Assembly (NCBI GenBank): GCA_020698575.1
Contig: CM036243.1
Location: 15,615,903 to 15,679,902 of the forward strand
DNA length: 64,000 nucleotides
Source: Bostrychus sinensis
Taxonomy: Eukaryota > Chordata > Actinopteri > Gobiiformes > Eleotridae
Direction of reading: 5' to 3'
Shown one piece after another: positions 1 through 12,497 of this stretch. A model generated the notes under the pieces. That model ran no database searches and was not told the DNA's origin. It worked only from the letters and a program-made list of their open reading frames with translations. Both the position numbers and the translations under genes were made by a program. Within the stretch, counting starts at the first letter, position 1, and the number at the start of each line of letters is the position of its first letter.

Positions 1-229
1 CTTCTGAGGTATTTGTGTTAAGATCTATGCGGCTCTGACAATAATATCTGATGCTATATGTACAAACACAGTTACAATACTTACATTTGTTGTGCAAATG
101 TGAATCCTCATCTTGCAGCTGGTAAAGAATTAGTACTCAGACCATAACTCAAATTTCTAGTTTTCAATTGAGACAAAAAGGCCTTATATCGGAAAATAGT
201 CAGTATCAAAAAGTGAGTTGATATAGTCC

Positions 230-297
230 TTCAACCTGGACTCAAAGTGGGGATCTTCTAGTTCAGGGGAAAAGGCTCTATCTTTTAAACCTCAAAG
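230..297 (-). mobile_element. tRNA-derived SINE remnant (family A)
   Basis: On the minus strand the core CCCCTGAACTAGAAGATCCC is followed by a degraded B-box-like region. The same core recurs at about 8.6, 10.15, 33.5, 38.85 and 56.5 kb in this window, so it is a dispersed repeat. Only the head survives here. Confidence 0.55.
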
Positions 298-3200
298 CAA
301 AGATGCACACAATGATCTGGGTGCACACCAAAAAGTAAACATTTGTTTCATTTACTGACCCCTTGTTGCATTGTTGCAATAAAACACAATACAGTTCAAC
401 AATGCCAATTACTTTTTAAATGTATAAAAAAATAAGCACCTGTCATTGTTTGATATTTCAGCAAACTGTGACTGAGGACTGACCCAAATGTAGAAATGTT
501 AAGTCTACATCTTATACTGGCACATAATATTGTTTATACTGATCTTTTCAACTGTTACAAAATGGCCTTAAAAGAAGAAATGACCTTTTCACTGAACAAT
601 TTAGCTCTCCTATTGTGTGGCATTTAATCAGGAACAAAAAGAGTATTTGGCAGATTAGAAAATGTAATCAAATGTATGCCTGCATGTAGGGCAAACTCGG
701 TGTCTACTTTTACAAAGAAAACAAAATGCTGTGAAGTGAGCTTTTACGCCACAAGCGCCATATAAACAATCCTCACTTTCACAATAGAAGTTTTTTTATG
801 GGGTTGAAGCTTTGAACAGAGGTATTTACTTGAGCGCCCTGAAGAGCTCCAGCCTGCTGCAGTGGGTAAAGGCAGACACAGCATGGAGGCGGGGGCTGCA
901 GAGAGGGGAGCTGGACCATACTGCTGACAAAGACACTGCTAAGCTTTTCTAAATGTGAGCACTGTCTGTGTGTTTTATATGGCATTTGTCCTTTTGGTAC
1001 TGTATGCACATTTTTTTACATATTTAATTATTGTGTCATAGACATAAAAAGTGCATGGTACTGATATAACGATTGGTTAACCCTTAATGCCATTACATTT
1101 TTATTAGAATTTAAATGATTAAATCATTAAAATGTAGGTAAAATTAGTATAAATTTGAGCAGAGTTGTGTTGCACCATTTAAGTTTAAACTTTAAAACTT
1201 GTAAACATTTAGTAAAGCGTTTAGCTAAACTATACACTTTAATGGCTGCATATGTGATAGAGGCGATATTAAACTAATACATGATTATTTTAATAAATAC
1301 ACATTTTTATGCACCACAAAGGTAAGAACCGCTGTTCACATTTCTTTTATTGTTTTTAATAGTGAAACCAATCTTACCAGTTGATGCACTGTTGTTTAGA
1401 GGAGAGATTGCTAACATGTGACTAATAAACTAATAAACTATTGTTTTTAGCTTTTTGTCAGCATTCTCCCAACAGAATGTAATTTCTTTTATGATGACAA
1501 CAAAAATAAACAGTTGGATTGTCAACAGTTTTGAGCATCAGCCTGCAGAAGATGTATGGACAGGTTACTATCACAGCAGTCACAATCGTAGCAGCAGTGT
1601 TTCTAGTGTCACTCTTTTGACACTTGATAGACCTACTGCTTTCATTACTGATATGATTCACTGCACCCAGTGTTGGTTTAGAGTTAAAGCTTGATCACAG
1701 TTTAATATGAAGTTTAGAATGATTGTGCAACAAGCCATGAAAAAAGTGAAACCATAATTTTAACCATTTTAAAAGTTAAAAGTTAAAGCTTGCTGGTCTA
1801 AAGAAATTAGAACCTAGCGTCAGTATTTATAGTTGAGCTGTCTGGCACAACCTCTGTCGCACCTCTGATTTGTGGGATTAAAGGTCTAATGACATGGTCC
1901 ATGTTAGGTAAAGTCAGGTCAGATTTTTTAATTATTATTATTTTTTAATTATTATTTTTTATTATTGTTTTAAATATTACTAATTGAAAAAGATGCTAGC
2001 CTATCATCTCCTTTGTTTATATAGCCTATGTGTTTACAAAGTAAGGCAAAGTCACAACTAATAATTACCTAATAATTACTTGTCTTGTACATTGTGCATC
2101 CACTTTTCTTTGTTTCAAATGCCATGTCATGTAATCATACGTCATTTTGCATGACTCATTAAAAAGAAAGCTGAGTAACCACAGACTCCTGTTATACAAC
2201 CCCAAACTAACAACAAGCGTCCAATTATGTTTACATAACTTCAAGATAAACTGACCTATGTAACAACGTGCACACCGTACTCTTTCAACTTTCAACAGTT
2301 CACCAAGAAAAGCAAAATGTATTTGGACTAAAATGGATGCACAGAAGGCATATTAGCCAAGCTCTGAACAGACTGAGATGGCATCAGACCCAGGAGTCCT
2401 GAAGCACTGCACACTAGGAGGAATATAAAATGAGATGAAGAGCCAGCTCAATGCGATGTTATCAAAAGCAAACAGCGGCTCTCGGAGGGACTGGTGGGTT
2501 TGAGGCTGGGGAAGATAGGCTGCATGTTTTATTAGGCCAGGTTTACCCTCCTCTTAACCTCTGTTGACAAAAGCCTGCGAACGCATGAGAGGCACCAAAA
2601 CAGTTACATGGCTCCAGCAGCGAGCCATCGAACACAATCAAATTGCGACAGAGGTATTCGGTTTACAGCCAGCAAAGCAGCGATGGCTGGCAATTGGCTA
2701 AAAGTGGACCAAAACGGTGCCAGGCTTTAATGTGCTTGTCTGCGGTCGGTAAATAAGAACCCTGGGTAGACTGCTTCATTGAAAGACTCTCACAGGTTTG
2801 CCTGCCAGGTAGCTGAGCGTTAATATTGGCTCCGGTGAGAAGCTGTCAGGATTTATTAGTCAGTATCACTGGTACTCAGCCAGCAGGTGTCAGCTCTGGC
2901 AGAGAAGAGGTCCGGATACATTCAGAGATAGACTGAGAGAATGAGAGACAGTCAGAACCATGCTGGGAAAACACACCTTTCTCTAACCTTTTTACCAATA
3001 GCCTGCATAGAAGAGCAAGCAGGGAATTAGCTTTCATTATTATAATAGGTCTGATCCCTTCAACTTCTGTTGCTAGGTTCAAAAGACATGTTTTAAAACA
3101 TTAACAAAGCGCATTCACATTTTTTTGATTATTTTCAAGGAACAGAAATATTTCCTTAACATTGCTCATATTCTGTTTAAACATCTATTTCAATTAAATA

Positions 3201-3754
3201 ATACAACAACAGCCCAAATTCTTGTAGACGCACAGAAACCCACAGCAAGAGCAATATTCATTTCCACATGTGGTCTTTGCTCTAACATCCTGCGTGGCCT
3301 TCAGAAGTTAACTTAATTGTTTGTGGCTTGCTCTACTTTGACTACCTAAACATGCCAGACTCTGGAGAAGGGAGGGATTTTCCTCTGTTGCTAAGCAACA
3401 GGCACTGCCTAACTACCATGCCAAGGAATACACAGCTGAGCAGTTAATGAGGATACAAAAGACTGAACTTCAGCGTCTGACGTTATAAACACTAACTCTG
3501 CTTGTTACTGAATCTGAAGATGCTTGTAATTTTGAAAATGTATCTTCAGATAGACAACACAGTTGGATTGTAGCTTTCATTCACAGAGTTGTGTCTTTTA
3601 GATGAATGTCTCCATCTAGTGACAAGCCCCTGAGGCGAGGTCTACACTCACAATGTGAGAGATAACAGCCACAAGCATCAGGTGTCATATGCTCCACTGA
3701 ACCCACTGTGGTTCAGATCAAAGACCCATGTACACATCTACACTTGAAAAAAGT
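298..3754. other. Non-coding stretch, no gene seen
   Basis: I see no open frame with a recognisable domain. An A/T-only low-complexity tract lies at about 1927-1980. The part at 2400-2870 is less AT-rich and free of simple repeats, with the texture of conserved non-coding DNA, but this rests on composition only. Confidence 0.5.
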
Positions 3755-3777
3755 AAAAAAAAAAAAAAAAAAAAAAA
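3755..3777 (+). repeat. Poly(A) run of 23
   Basis: An uninterrupted A run. It could be a microsatellite or the tail of an old retroposon, but I recognise no retroposon body upstream. Confidence 0.9.
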
Positions 3778-4011
3778 CCTTTGAAATAAAGAGCACAACG
3801 TAAAGGTGTACGGAGAGTTAGGCAGACAGTGTCAAGGATGTGTCTCATTAGTGACGTCCTTGTGGTTAGTGTTTGTAATCAGCCTCCATATTAAAGGAAG
3901 TGCTTTATTGTTTATTGTGGTAAGAACATTATTCCTGAGGCAATATGAAATATTACAACATGCGTTCCACTGTGAAACTCTGAAGGTCCCTGTTTCTAAT
4001 GAAATTTAAAT

Positions 4012-4036
4012 AGTTGCATGCCCCTGGCATGCAACT
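4012..4036. repeat. Perfect 11-bp inverted repeat with 3-base loop
   Basis: AGTTGCATGCC is followed by CCT and then by its exact reverse complement GGCATGCAACT. The arms contain GCATGC. Function unknown. Confidence 0.9.
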
Positions 4037-4197
4037 TGTTTTTGTTTTGACCGGTAATGTTATAATGAAAAAAACTTGCTCCAAAGACTCTTAAATTCCT
4101 CAATATATCACTACAAAATTAAATCAAAAGAAAACAGACAATGTATTATGTCCAGCTAGGTTATGGTTATATTTTTAAATTTTACCATTTGCCTGGG

Positions 4198-4221
4198 TTT
4201 TATTTATTTATTTATTTTTAT
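4198..4221 (+). repeat. (TTTA)n microsatellite
   Basis: Tandem TTTA/TTTTA units in AT-rich sequence. Confidence 0.85.
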
Positions 4222-5781
4222 ATCTGGATTCTAACATAGATGCATCAGTAGCCTTTGACTTTCAGCACTGTCCATCTATTGATCACTTCCCTGGTGCTAC
4301 TATTACTTGTTTACAACCTGTGATTTGTCCATTGATTTTGAAAAGAAACTGTATGTTGGAAAATGTTTAAAGTAAAACTATGGAGCAGTCAAATCAAATA
4401 ATGTATTGATTACATGCTATGTGCTTTATCTGTGTACATGAGCAACATAAAATAACACCAATATGTCATAGTTCAATAGGGAAATGTTGAACTCTCTGCA
4501 GAAGATGTTGCTTCAACACAGCCATGAACTGATGGAAGACAAATGTGTTGTACAAAGGTTTTAACATCATATACTAGCATAAAACTGGCAAAAAGATGTT
4601 GTGAGGCATTGGTCCGCGCTGTAAAGGGCTGGGGTGCATTTCAAATATCTGGCCTATTATTATCACTGTGCACCTGTGGGGTATAATTAAAGAAATAATG
4701 GTTGCACTTTGATTAGAAGAGGTCAGCACATGTTTCTGCTCCACTTGCGCAGACACTGAGGAGCCTAATGAGTCTGTCTAACAGGTAAAAAAGAGGGGAA
4801 TAGTGAAACCAGCTGTCTTTTGTAAGAGAGGTGAAAAGGTTTTAGAAAACAGTGATTATTTCTGTAGTTAAATCTTATTTTGCAGGGGCCAGCCTTATGT
4901 TCCCTTGTATGTTCCCCAGAAAACATATTCCTGTCATAAAAAGAAACAGAAATGTTAGTGATTTGGCTTTGTTGCCGTTGAATCTCTTCATGAGTTAAAA
5001 CCAAATTTGTATTAGCTATGTCTATGGTTAAAAAGGCCTTACAATTATTGCATATTGCATGTTTGTACACATACATATATATATAATGCATTTAATATAT
5101 GTAAAAAAAATGGTGTTGTAGTCCAAAACTCAACACACTTTCTTTCTGAATGTCTTTATTGTGTTCTTTTGATGTATTTCTGCATGGCTGTAAAATGTAA
5201 ATAGGTGAGCCTCCTTTGTCCATTCTGACTGTGTTGCAGCACAAGCAGAGGGCAAATGATCTGCAAGAGGTGGAGGTTGAGCCAAGACTAGAACATTCAA
5301 GCAATGTCTTTCTGTATACAGCTGAGGAACAGAAAACAGTAGCTGCAAAAGAAATACAGTCAGACATGTACTGTGTATCAGTTCACAGGCAACACCAGAG
5401 CTGCAGCTGTAGGTCTAGGTCAGTGGCCTGGTTATATGAACTGGAGTGAGAGTTTTGCCCTGACAATATCCACCAGGTTAAAAAAGTGGATAATTACCAT
5501 GGCAACAATCACAACACAGAAAATGTGCTGTCAAAAGATGAATCAAGTACGTAAAGCTTTGCTTATATTTTCCCATATGTGGAAGTCAGAAAAATGATTT
5601 CTGCATGCTCTGCTGAGTTCACAATCCCTGCTTGTCAACTTGCATAATGTTGGCATCTGAACTTACAAAAAACCTAACGCCTTTCAAAAAGTAACAATGC
5701 AAGGTCACAATTCTGGATGACAAAGCATTTTTGCCATTAGGCCTACTAGTGTTGCAGCATGAGGGCAGTTTTTGGAAACTC
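4222..5781. other. Non-coding stretch, no gene seen
   Basis: Overlapping open frames on both strands around 4765-5450 have no recognisable domain and no coding bias. I read them as chance. A short AT-alternating tract sits near 5070. Confidence 0.5.
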
Positions 5782-5807
5782 AATAAATAAATAAATAAAT
5801 AAATAAA
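5782..5807 (+). repeat. (AATA)n microsatellite
   Basis: About six tandem AATA units. Confidence 0.9.
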
Positions 5808-6559
5808 GTAAAAGTAAAATTATTACCAATTATTTACTTATTATTTAATTATTACCAAATAGGAAAAAAGCTAAAACAACTATATTACATCTAAACAAAA
5901 ATGGTTTTGTAGGCACTGGCAACATATTCAGGAAGCTTCAGGTTTACAACCACACTGTGACGTAATGTTAGCACAGTGAGTAGTCAAATAATGAAAGGCC
6001 AAAGACAAAACTCATAAACCTCCAGGACCCAGCGTCCTCACCACACAAACACACATCACCTCAAAGTGGAAGTGATCCTGACAATTAGGGCTGCACAGTC
6101 TGTGTAGACATCCTCGTCACGCTCCAGATAATAAATCTAGAAGCATAATGAGGAACCTGGCATTGGCATCTGTGAAGAAGCAGTCTTCAGTTGTCTACAG
6201 GCCACCACAAAGAGTGCTATGTTAGCTTAACAAGCTAGCACACAACAAGAAGTCAAATACAGGCCATAAACTACAGACAGGTGTAACAAAGGCACATGTC
6301 TCACCACTGTGAGTGCACATGAGGTCAGCTCATAGGTGCACATAATATCACTGCACTAACTCTTCATTTTTATGTTAAAGTCAAATCATTTTACAGTTGT
6401 AATTCACTCTAGGTCAAATAATCTTTAATCATCAAAGACACGGTTTCTCATTTTTTAACACCAAATACCATCTCAGAAATTATCATTATTTATTTTTATT
6501 AAAATTAACCAAAATCTGAAAAATAGTTATTAACCTTTAAAGCAATCCAAGGACTAAAT
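5808..6559. other. Non-coding stretch, nothing recognised
   Basis: AT-rich with no coding signature, no repeat boundaries and no RNA gene visible. Confidence 0.5.
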
Positions 6560-6803
6560 CAGAGACTGAACCTGGACCAACACTGTAAATGAGAACTAAA
6601 CTCAAGTTCAAAACTGTCCTGACCATTACACTAACACTAACCCACTACTGATTCAGTACTGGCTAGGCCTAAGCAGTCAACAGTTCAAATAAGGATAAAC
6701 CTGGAGTAAATTAGAACAAAATGTGAACTGAACCATTTTGTAAGAAAGATGCAAAACTAGGAAGACCTGACACACCACCAGTGGCACCATTTAGGAAACA
6801 CTG
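6560..6803 (-). mobile_element. hAT-like DNA transposon relic
   Basis: Read on the minus strand it starts CAGTGTTTCCTAAATGGTGCC and passes CACTGGTGGTG, with interior words resembling AGTCCAGGTTTAGGCC. This resembles the element at 54458-54677. Terminal CAGTG and CACTG ends are typical of hAT-type non-autonomous elements. Diverged, with no clear target duplication. Confidence 0.35.
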
Positions 6804-7240
6804 ATCTAGTTCAGGTGTTCAATTATGCGACTATCCACTGTCACCCAAAATAGGCTCTGGTCTGAAAACTTGTTTGCATGCTATAATTTCACAAATCTTA
6901 GAAGTGTGAGCAAAAAGTCTAAGTGCCTCAGTGTTGCTGTAATCATGCGGTGAACCTCAAAATATATCCACCATGAGTCAGTTTATGTTTATGTACCTTT
7001 TGACTGATAAACCTTTGAAGATAAACTGATGAAATGAAGTGTTTACCCAGATGGTCAACAGCATTCACTCGCACATTCTTCATTGATAACAACAGGCTAC
7101 TTTTTTTTTTTGTGTGCTTTTTTGTGATGACCCCAATTTACCTGCGTGACCTCTCGTCCCTGCTGACTCAAACAAGGCTAAAACAGAAGCCGGGGTTTTC
7201 AGCTTCTCATTTTGTCCATCAGCACTATTGCATTGCTCCA

Positions 7241-7290
7241 GGGGAGGGGTGTGTGTGTGTATGTATGTGTGGGGGTGGGGGCTGGGGGGG
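7241..7290 (+). repeat. GT microsatellite and G-run cluster
   Basis: GGGGAGGGG is followed by alternating GT/AT and then runs of five, five and seven G separated by one or two bases. The runs meet the usual pattern for a potential G-quadruplex on the plus strand. Confidence 0.75.
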
Positions 7291-8584
7291 TCCCGTCCCG
7301 TTTACCACTACCTCTTCCATCTTGATGTTCTCTAGCACAGTGCATTTGGCAGCACTATAGTAAGCACATTAGCACAGGCTGGTGAAGAAAACTGCCATGT
7401 TATCTCCTCTCAAGAATATGTGCAGGCCTGATTTTTACTGGACACCTATCCTCAGCAACCAGCTTTTTGTTACAATAAAAAAAAAAGAAAAAAAAGTACA
7501 ACCCATTGCACTATCTCGGGGTTGTAAAAATTTAACAGCAGTCATTCCTCCAACAAAGAATACTGCAATAGGAGAGACCGGCCTGGAGATGGCTATAGTG
7601 TAGTTATACCTGCCCTTTTGACAAGTCGGTACTGCAAGCACTATCCATTTTCAACAGTGTGGGTTTGCAGGAGTGTAGAGTTTCTTTGTTTTTAGAGTTA
7701 CATAGAGGAAGGGAGTTACAAACAAAAGCATATAAATCAGAAAAATGCCTCTTGTTGGGTCGATAAGAATTCAGGACACGGCCTAAGTCTGGAGTTGTTT
7801 GTTGTGCCACTTCTGCCTATCACATTTTAATTATTTGAGTTATCCATAGACATATTGCATTGACAAATTATTCCCACCACTTATCATCAAGTGAAAAATA
7901 ACCACTTTACATACAGCTATTTTGCATATCTCTAAAAACCAAAAGCAATAAGTGCAGTAACACAATATGTACTGTAATGACTGCCTGTCAACTCAAAAAG
8001 TTATCATTACTGTCACTTTAAAACATCATAAACCTTCTCAACCGCTACCAATTTTTTTTATTTTTTTTATTTTTTTATAATCAGTCTTTTTCAGTTCTGT
8101 TCCTCCATTAAGCAGTTGTGTTTTCATGGACGTCTATGCCATTGCTGCAGAAAACAAAGTATGCCCTTCGTGGACTCAGAATGGGGCAGCTGTCTCTTGG
8201 CCCTGGACTGTTTTCAATTTGCAGCCTTTTGAGTCACTACCATTGACAAACAATAGTGAATTATTGTTGCCAAGTTTATTTTTCATAAGTAAGGTTAAAT
8301 ATTTATGAAAGAATTTTTAATCAGTTCTAAAAGACTAGTGATTGTACAACAGTAACATAAAATGTATTATTTGGTAAAAAATAAATAAATAAAAAAAAAG
8401 ACACGTAATTTATTATTCATGTTTCATAATAGATTAAATAATATCTCAAATTTCTTACTCATCAACTTCAGACCAAACATAAGCTGCAAATCACAGCAAA
8501 CCAAAATAAATTCATATTGGTTTGTTAGTTGATCTTTTAGCAAATTAATAAAAACAAAAAAAAAACAAAAAACGAATGACTGGA
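7291..8584. other. Non-coding stretch, no gene seen
   Basis: Contains short A- and T-rich low-complexity runs, for example about 8050-8080. Open frames here are short and show no domain. Confidence 0.5.
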
Positions 8585-8715
8585 TGAATAGAGCATTATC
8601 CCCTGAACTAGAAGATCACCAGTTTGTGTGCAGGTATGGGTACTATGGTTGAATAGTACAGGAAATGTTTAGGAAGTTTCCTTATCATTGACCCAGAAGT
8701 ACATCATCGTCAGCC
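8585..8715 (+). mobile_element. tRNA-derived SINE remnant (family A)
   Basis: The core ATAGAGCATTATCCCCTGAA is followed by CTAGAAGATCACCAGTTTG. This matches the A-box side and B-box side of the family-A head seen elsewhere in the window. The 3' limit is uncertain. Confidence 0.55.
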
Positions 8716-9704
8716 ATGATAAGGACTACCCAAATTTGTCTGTTTAAGGAAGGAGTTACCTCCTAACAGCTCCTTTATGAGCAGTTAGGAGGCATCTAGG
8801 AGGTATCTCGCAATCCACTGCACCATCCCCCGAGTGTTTTCTACTGCGGCCGATTAAGACCGATCTCTGTGTAAAGAGTTTGGAATGAGTTAGATGTTTT
8901 TCTGCCTCAGACATTATTCCATAAAATGACCTGCATAAAATCCATATTAAAGTGAAAACTGTTGAGCCACCAGTGCCTAATGTCGGGCTCTTGATAACTG
9001 ATTATTGCACGATGCTTTGAAATAAGCTGCTTTGCATATTTTGTTTACATTTTAAAGAAAAGCCACATAGCTAATTTGCATGAACATTCAGTGGCATTCA
9101 ATGAAAGAACTCGTGTGCCATTAATGCTGCTAATAAACAAACAAACAAAAACAACATGTGGAGTTGGTGAAATATTTGTCCAGAGCATTTTTGGACAGAG
9201 GCACTGGAGATGTGCTGCTGGTGTTGAGTGTGGTTCATGTTCAGACCTCTGTTTATGTGAGTCAGGGATGAAGCAGTAGTGTAGTTTAACTTATGTGGAG
9301 TCATTCAGTGTATTTCACCTTGAGAATAAGGTGCGTTTGTTGTAGTTCACTTTATGGGTGTTGTAGTTTTTATTCAACAGCTGTAGGTTGGCCTAACTTC
9401 TCCAGTGGCTTCCGACGGTCAGGTTAGGGTCAGGGTGGTCGTATTGTCCAAACACAGATGAAGCTCCTTCTCCCTACTGCATGAGGAACCTCAGGACGTA
9501 GGTCTCAAAGGTCAAGGAACAGGAGGCAGGAGCAGGAAGGAGGTATTTTTTAAACAATTCAGATTCAGTCTTTGTCTTTATCATTGCAAGATGGGGCAGT
9601 TTGATTCAGATGATTTTTAGAAAATTACAACAATAGAATTGATTAGATTGACATTATTCTAGAACATTGTTAGGATTTATGACTTTTTAAGGATTCTGGA
9701 TCAT
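8716..9704. other. Non-coding stretch; weak terminal-exon candidate inside
   Basis: No convincing gene. The minus strand at 9474-9503 reads TYVLRFLMQ then stop after a pyrimidine-rich tract ending in AG, with AATAAA about 100 bases downstream (9369-9374 on plus as TTTATT). This is listed as a finding because the evidence is thin. The stretch at 8980-9140 carries AT-rich words such as TTTGCAT and AATTTGCATG. Confidence 0.4.
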
Positions 9705-10010
9705 TGATAATAATAATGGATTGGATGTATATTGTGCTTTACAAGCGCCTTACAATTTGGTCCATTATTCAGTCACACTCATTGGTGGCGGGCTATTTCT
9801 GTAACCACACCTGCAGACTGACAGAAGTAGCTACCATTTTGCGCCTACAGCCCCAACAAACATAGTCACACTGACACATTTATACATAGGCAAGGTGGGT
9901 GAATGTGGTCTTGCCCAAGAACACAACGATAGTATGCAATGCAGGGCTTGAACCGCCAACCTTCGGGTTAGTGGGCAAGCATCTCCATCAGCTGAGCTAC
10001 TGCCGCCCAT
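9705..10010 (-). mobile_element. tRNA-derived SINE, near full length (family C)
   Basis: On the minus strand the head GGGCGGCAGTAGCTCAGCTG carries an A-box, and GGTTGGCGGTTCAAGCCC a B-box, of RNA polymerase III. The body includes a TGTTCTTGGGCAAG-type segment and a tail ending in repeated ATT units (9705-9715 on plus). This fish SINE type is usually mobilised by a partner LINE through its 3' tail. The same tail, with ATT repeats, appears alone at 51640-51752. Host genes are not implied. Confidence 0.75.
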
Positions 10011-10139
10011 TAGAAGAGAGATATCAAAAAAGACACTCCAAACACAAGTGTTCAATAATTGCACATATTGTTATTTTTTGTGTATTTTATGTCATTGTGG
10101 GCTATATCTTTACCAGAGTAAGCTATAAAGGGAATTTTG

Positions 10140-10250
10140 TCTCAGCACATAGACCATTTACCCCTGAACTAGAAGCTCCCCAGTTAAATCTAGGTCTGGC
10201 CATAACACAGCAAGCCTTGGTGGAGATCTGCACACTCCAATAGGATACTT
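10140..10250 (+). mobile_element. tRNA-derived SINE remnant (family A)
   Basis: CATTTACCCCTGAACTAGAA is followed by CTCCCCAGTTAAATCTAGG, which is the family-A head with a degenerate B-box, then a short body. It lies head-on to the family-C SINE about 130 bp away. Confidence 0.6.
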
Positions 10251-12427
10251 CAGTTCTTAGTTTTTCTTTATTATCCTGAATTAATTCTTGTGGCAAATTT
10301 GCATGCAGAGCAACAGAGAAAACAAAACAAAGTGTCAGAAAAAGAACAGGGAGTGTGCACCTGAAATGTGCACTGTTTTATTTATGAAGGCTCTGCCAGG
10401 CACGATGGAGACAAATTACCTTTTAACAATGTGAAATAGAATTTTGTTTACAAGGCTACGCATCTCCGTGCTTTTCAAATGAGATTTTTCACAGCCTCCT
10501 CATTTGTATCTCACAACATTATCGTCTCAATCTTTCAAAACCAATCAGTCTCAAGAAGAGAACAGAAAAATAAAAAATGAACCATGGTTGTTCATAAAGC
10601 AAGCCATTAGGTGTATTTATGAATGCACAATGCATCAGCCATCAGCTCCAGACGACCTCCTTATACCCCTGTGTCCTCCTCCATCCAAAACACGATCAGC
10701 TCAGTCATTTTAGTGACATACCCTCCACATATTTATTCAAATCACAGACTAACAGCTAAAATGGAGACAATGATGCAACAAAAAGGAAAGCACTAAGCCA
10801 AAACAACCCTATAACTATATCATAAAGCGAACAACCACTTGCCCAGAATCAGAGATGATCAGCATTTGATAGTGGGGTTAACCAAGCAGAGTCTATAGTC
10901 TGGCAGGCCAAATCACCAACTGTTAAATCCTAAATGTGGCTTCACTTTATTAAACAACGTTTATGTGTACCGCTGTATGAAATGACAGAGGCTTATTTAG
11001 TTACTGGTGCAGGAGGAGTAAATGGTTAGCATTACTGCCTCTCAGCAATTGCCTCAAATCCACACTCCCCATGGCACAGTTAGAGCCCTCCTACCATTGT
11101 AAGAAGTTATAGTGGTGCAGGTGAATAAATGTTTTTACCTCCTTTGTAGGGTTGTTGAAAAGGTTTAAGTCCTAATATATAATAATAGAATGGTCAGTTC
11201 ATTTTTGCACATCTGTGAAGCCCTTTGCTGTTGTTGAAATATTAGACTATATAAAACAAATGACTTGTCTACATTTGTGTTTTTAAAGGTCTCTTATTAT
11301 GCTAAGTCAGCATACATGAGTTGTAATGCATATTATAATGTTGTTTGCACCTCACACACCTACAGTGGTATTATGTTTCATCTTGAGTAACCCAGCCTCT
11401 TTCTCGAGGGTAAGGGCAATTCAATTATATTTTCCTTTAGGCCAAATTGTCAGAATGTTATTGACTTGTAGTCTGGACATTAGCCCTGTTCTAGATCTTA
11501 TGGCTCTACATAGACACATACAGCCTGTACATCATAACCAGACTTGTTCTGATCATTTCAGCACTTAAATTTCCATTACAACAAAGCAGTCGGCTCATTT
11601 ATCTAGCTGTTAGCGTCATGTTGCTAATAGCATGCTAAATAGCCATTTTATGGTCTGCCCGTTCCCCACCATTGCCAACAGAGGGCAACAGACACCTAAT
11701 CCGAGCATCCAAGTTAAAAAACAGGAAATACTAATCCAAATGTGTCCAAAAAAGTTTAAAAATAGTGTCCAAATATGTCCCCTTTAAAAATAAAATGTGT
11801 GAAATAATTCCACAGTTTACTGGCATTATAGTATGCAAAAGGAAAACAGTAAAAAATATATTTCTTTTTTAATCTTAACTCATCAATATCAAATACACAG
11901 ATATCAATGCTGCTTTATTATAATTTGTCTCTTTCAAGTTCATAATCCAGTTGAGTTCAAAATGTTATTACAGAACAATGAAATACTGTTTTATCCGATG
12001 CTTCTGTTTTTAAAGGATTCTTTGCCATCAGCAGACACAAAATGCTTTCTATATTGATCCCTCTTTCTTTTTTATTAGAAACAGCCTAGAAGTGATTCTT
12101 CACAAACTTTGGAGAAACTCTGAACACACATTAATACTTGTAGCCCTTGAGTAAAGTCTCAGATGAGAATGTTCCAAGAAAAGTTGATTCTGAAACCAGC
12201 CATACTCAGCCATACTTGAAGAGGCAGCTGCTCTTCTACAAGTGTTATTGCTTTGATGTTGCAAGCTTTTGAGGTTGAGCAAGTGCATGTAGCAATTCTT
12301 TTATCGAGTAGATTACAATTCGGCAATAGTCTCGTGTCACACCGGATTCAAAGACCACCCCTCAAAACAAAAGCAGTACTCCAGCCAAGAGTACAGGAGT
12401 CATTACAAATGCTGTAGATTATTCATG
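10251..12427. other. Non-coding stretch with an octamer-bearing segment
   Basis: At 10260-10500 the sequence is free of simple repeats and contains the palindrome GCAAATTTGC (10293-10302) overlapping the octamer ATTTGCAT (10297-10304). The rest shows no gene or repeat boundary that I recognise. Confidence 0.45.
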
Positions 12428-12497
12428 CACACACACACAGCATCTGCCCAAATACCTTTTTTTTTTTTTTTTTCCTTTTCAGTATGTGTGTGTGTGT
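12428..12497 (+). repeat. CA, poly(T) and GT simple repeats
   Basis: A short CA run (12428-12439), a T run (about 12457-12473) and a GT run (12484-12497) lie close together. Confidence 0.85.
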
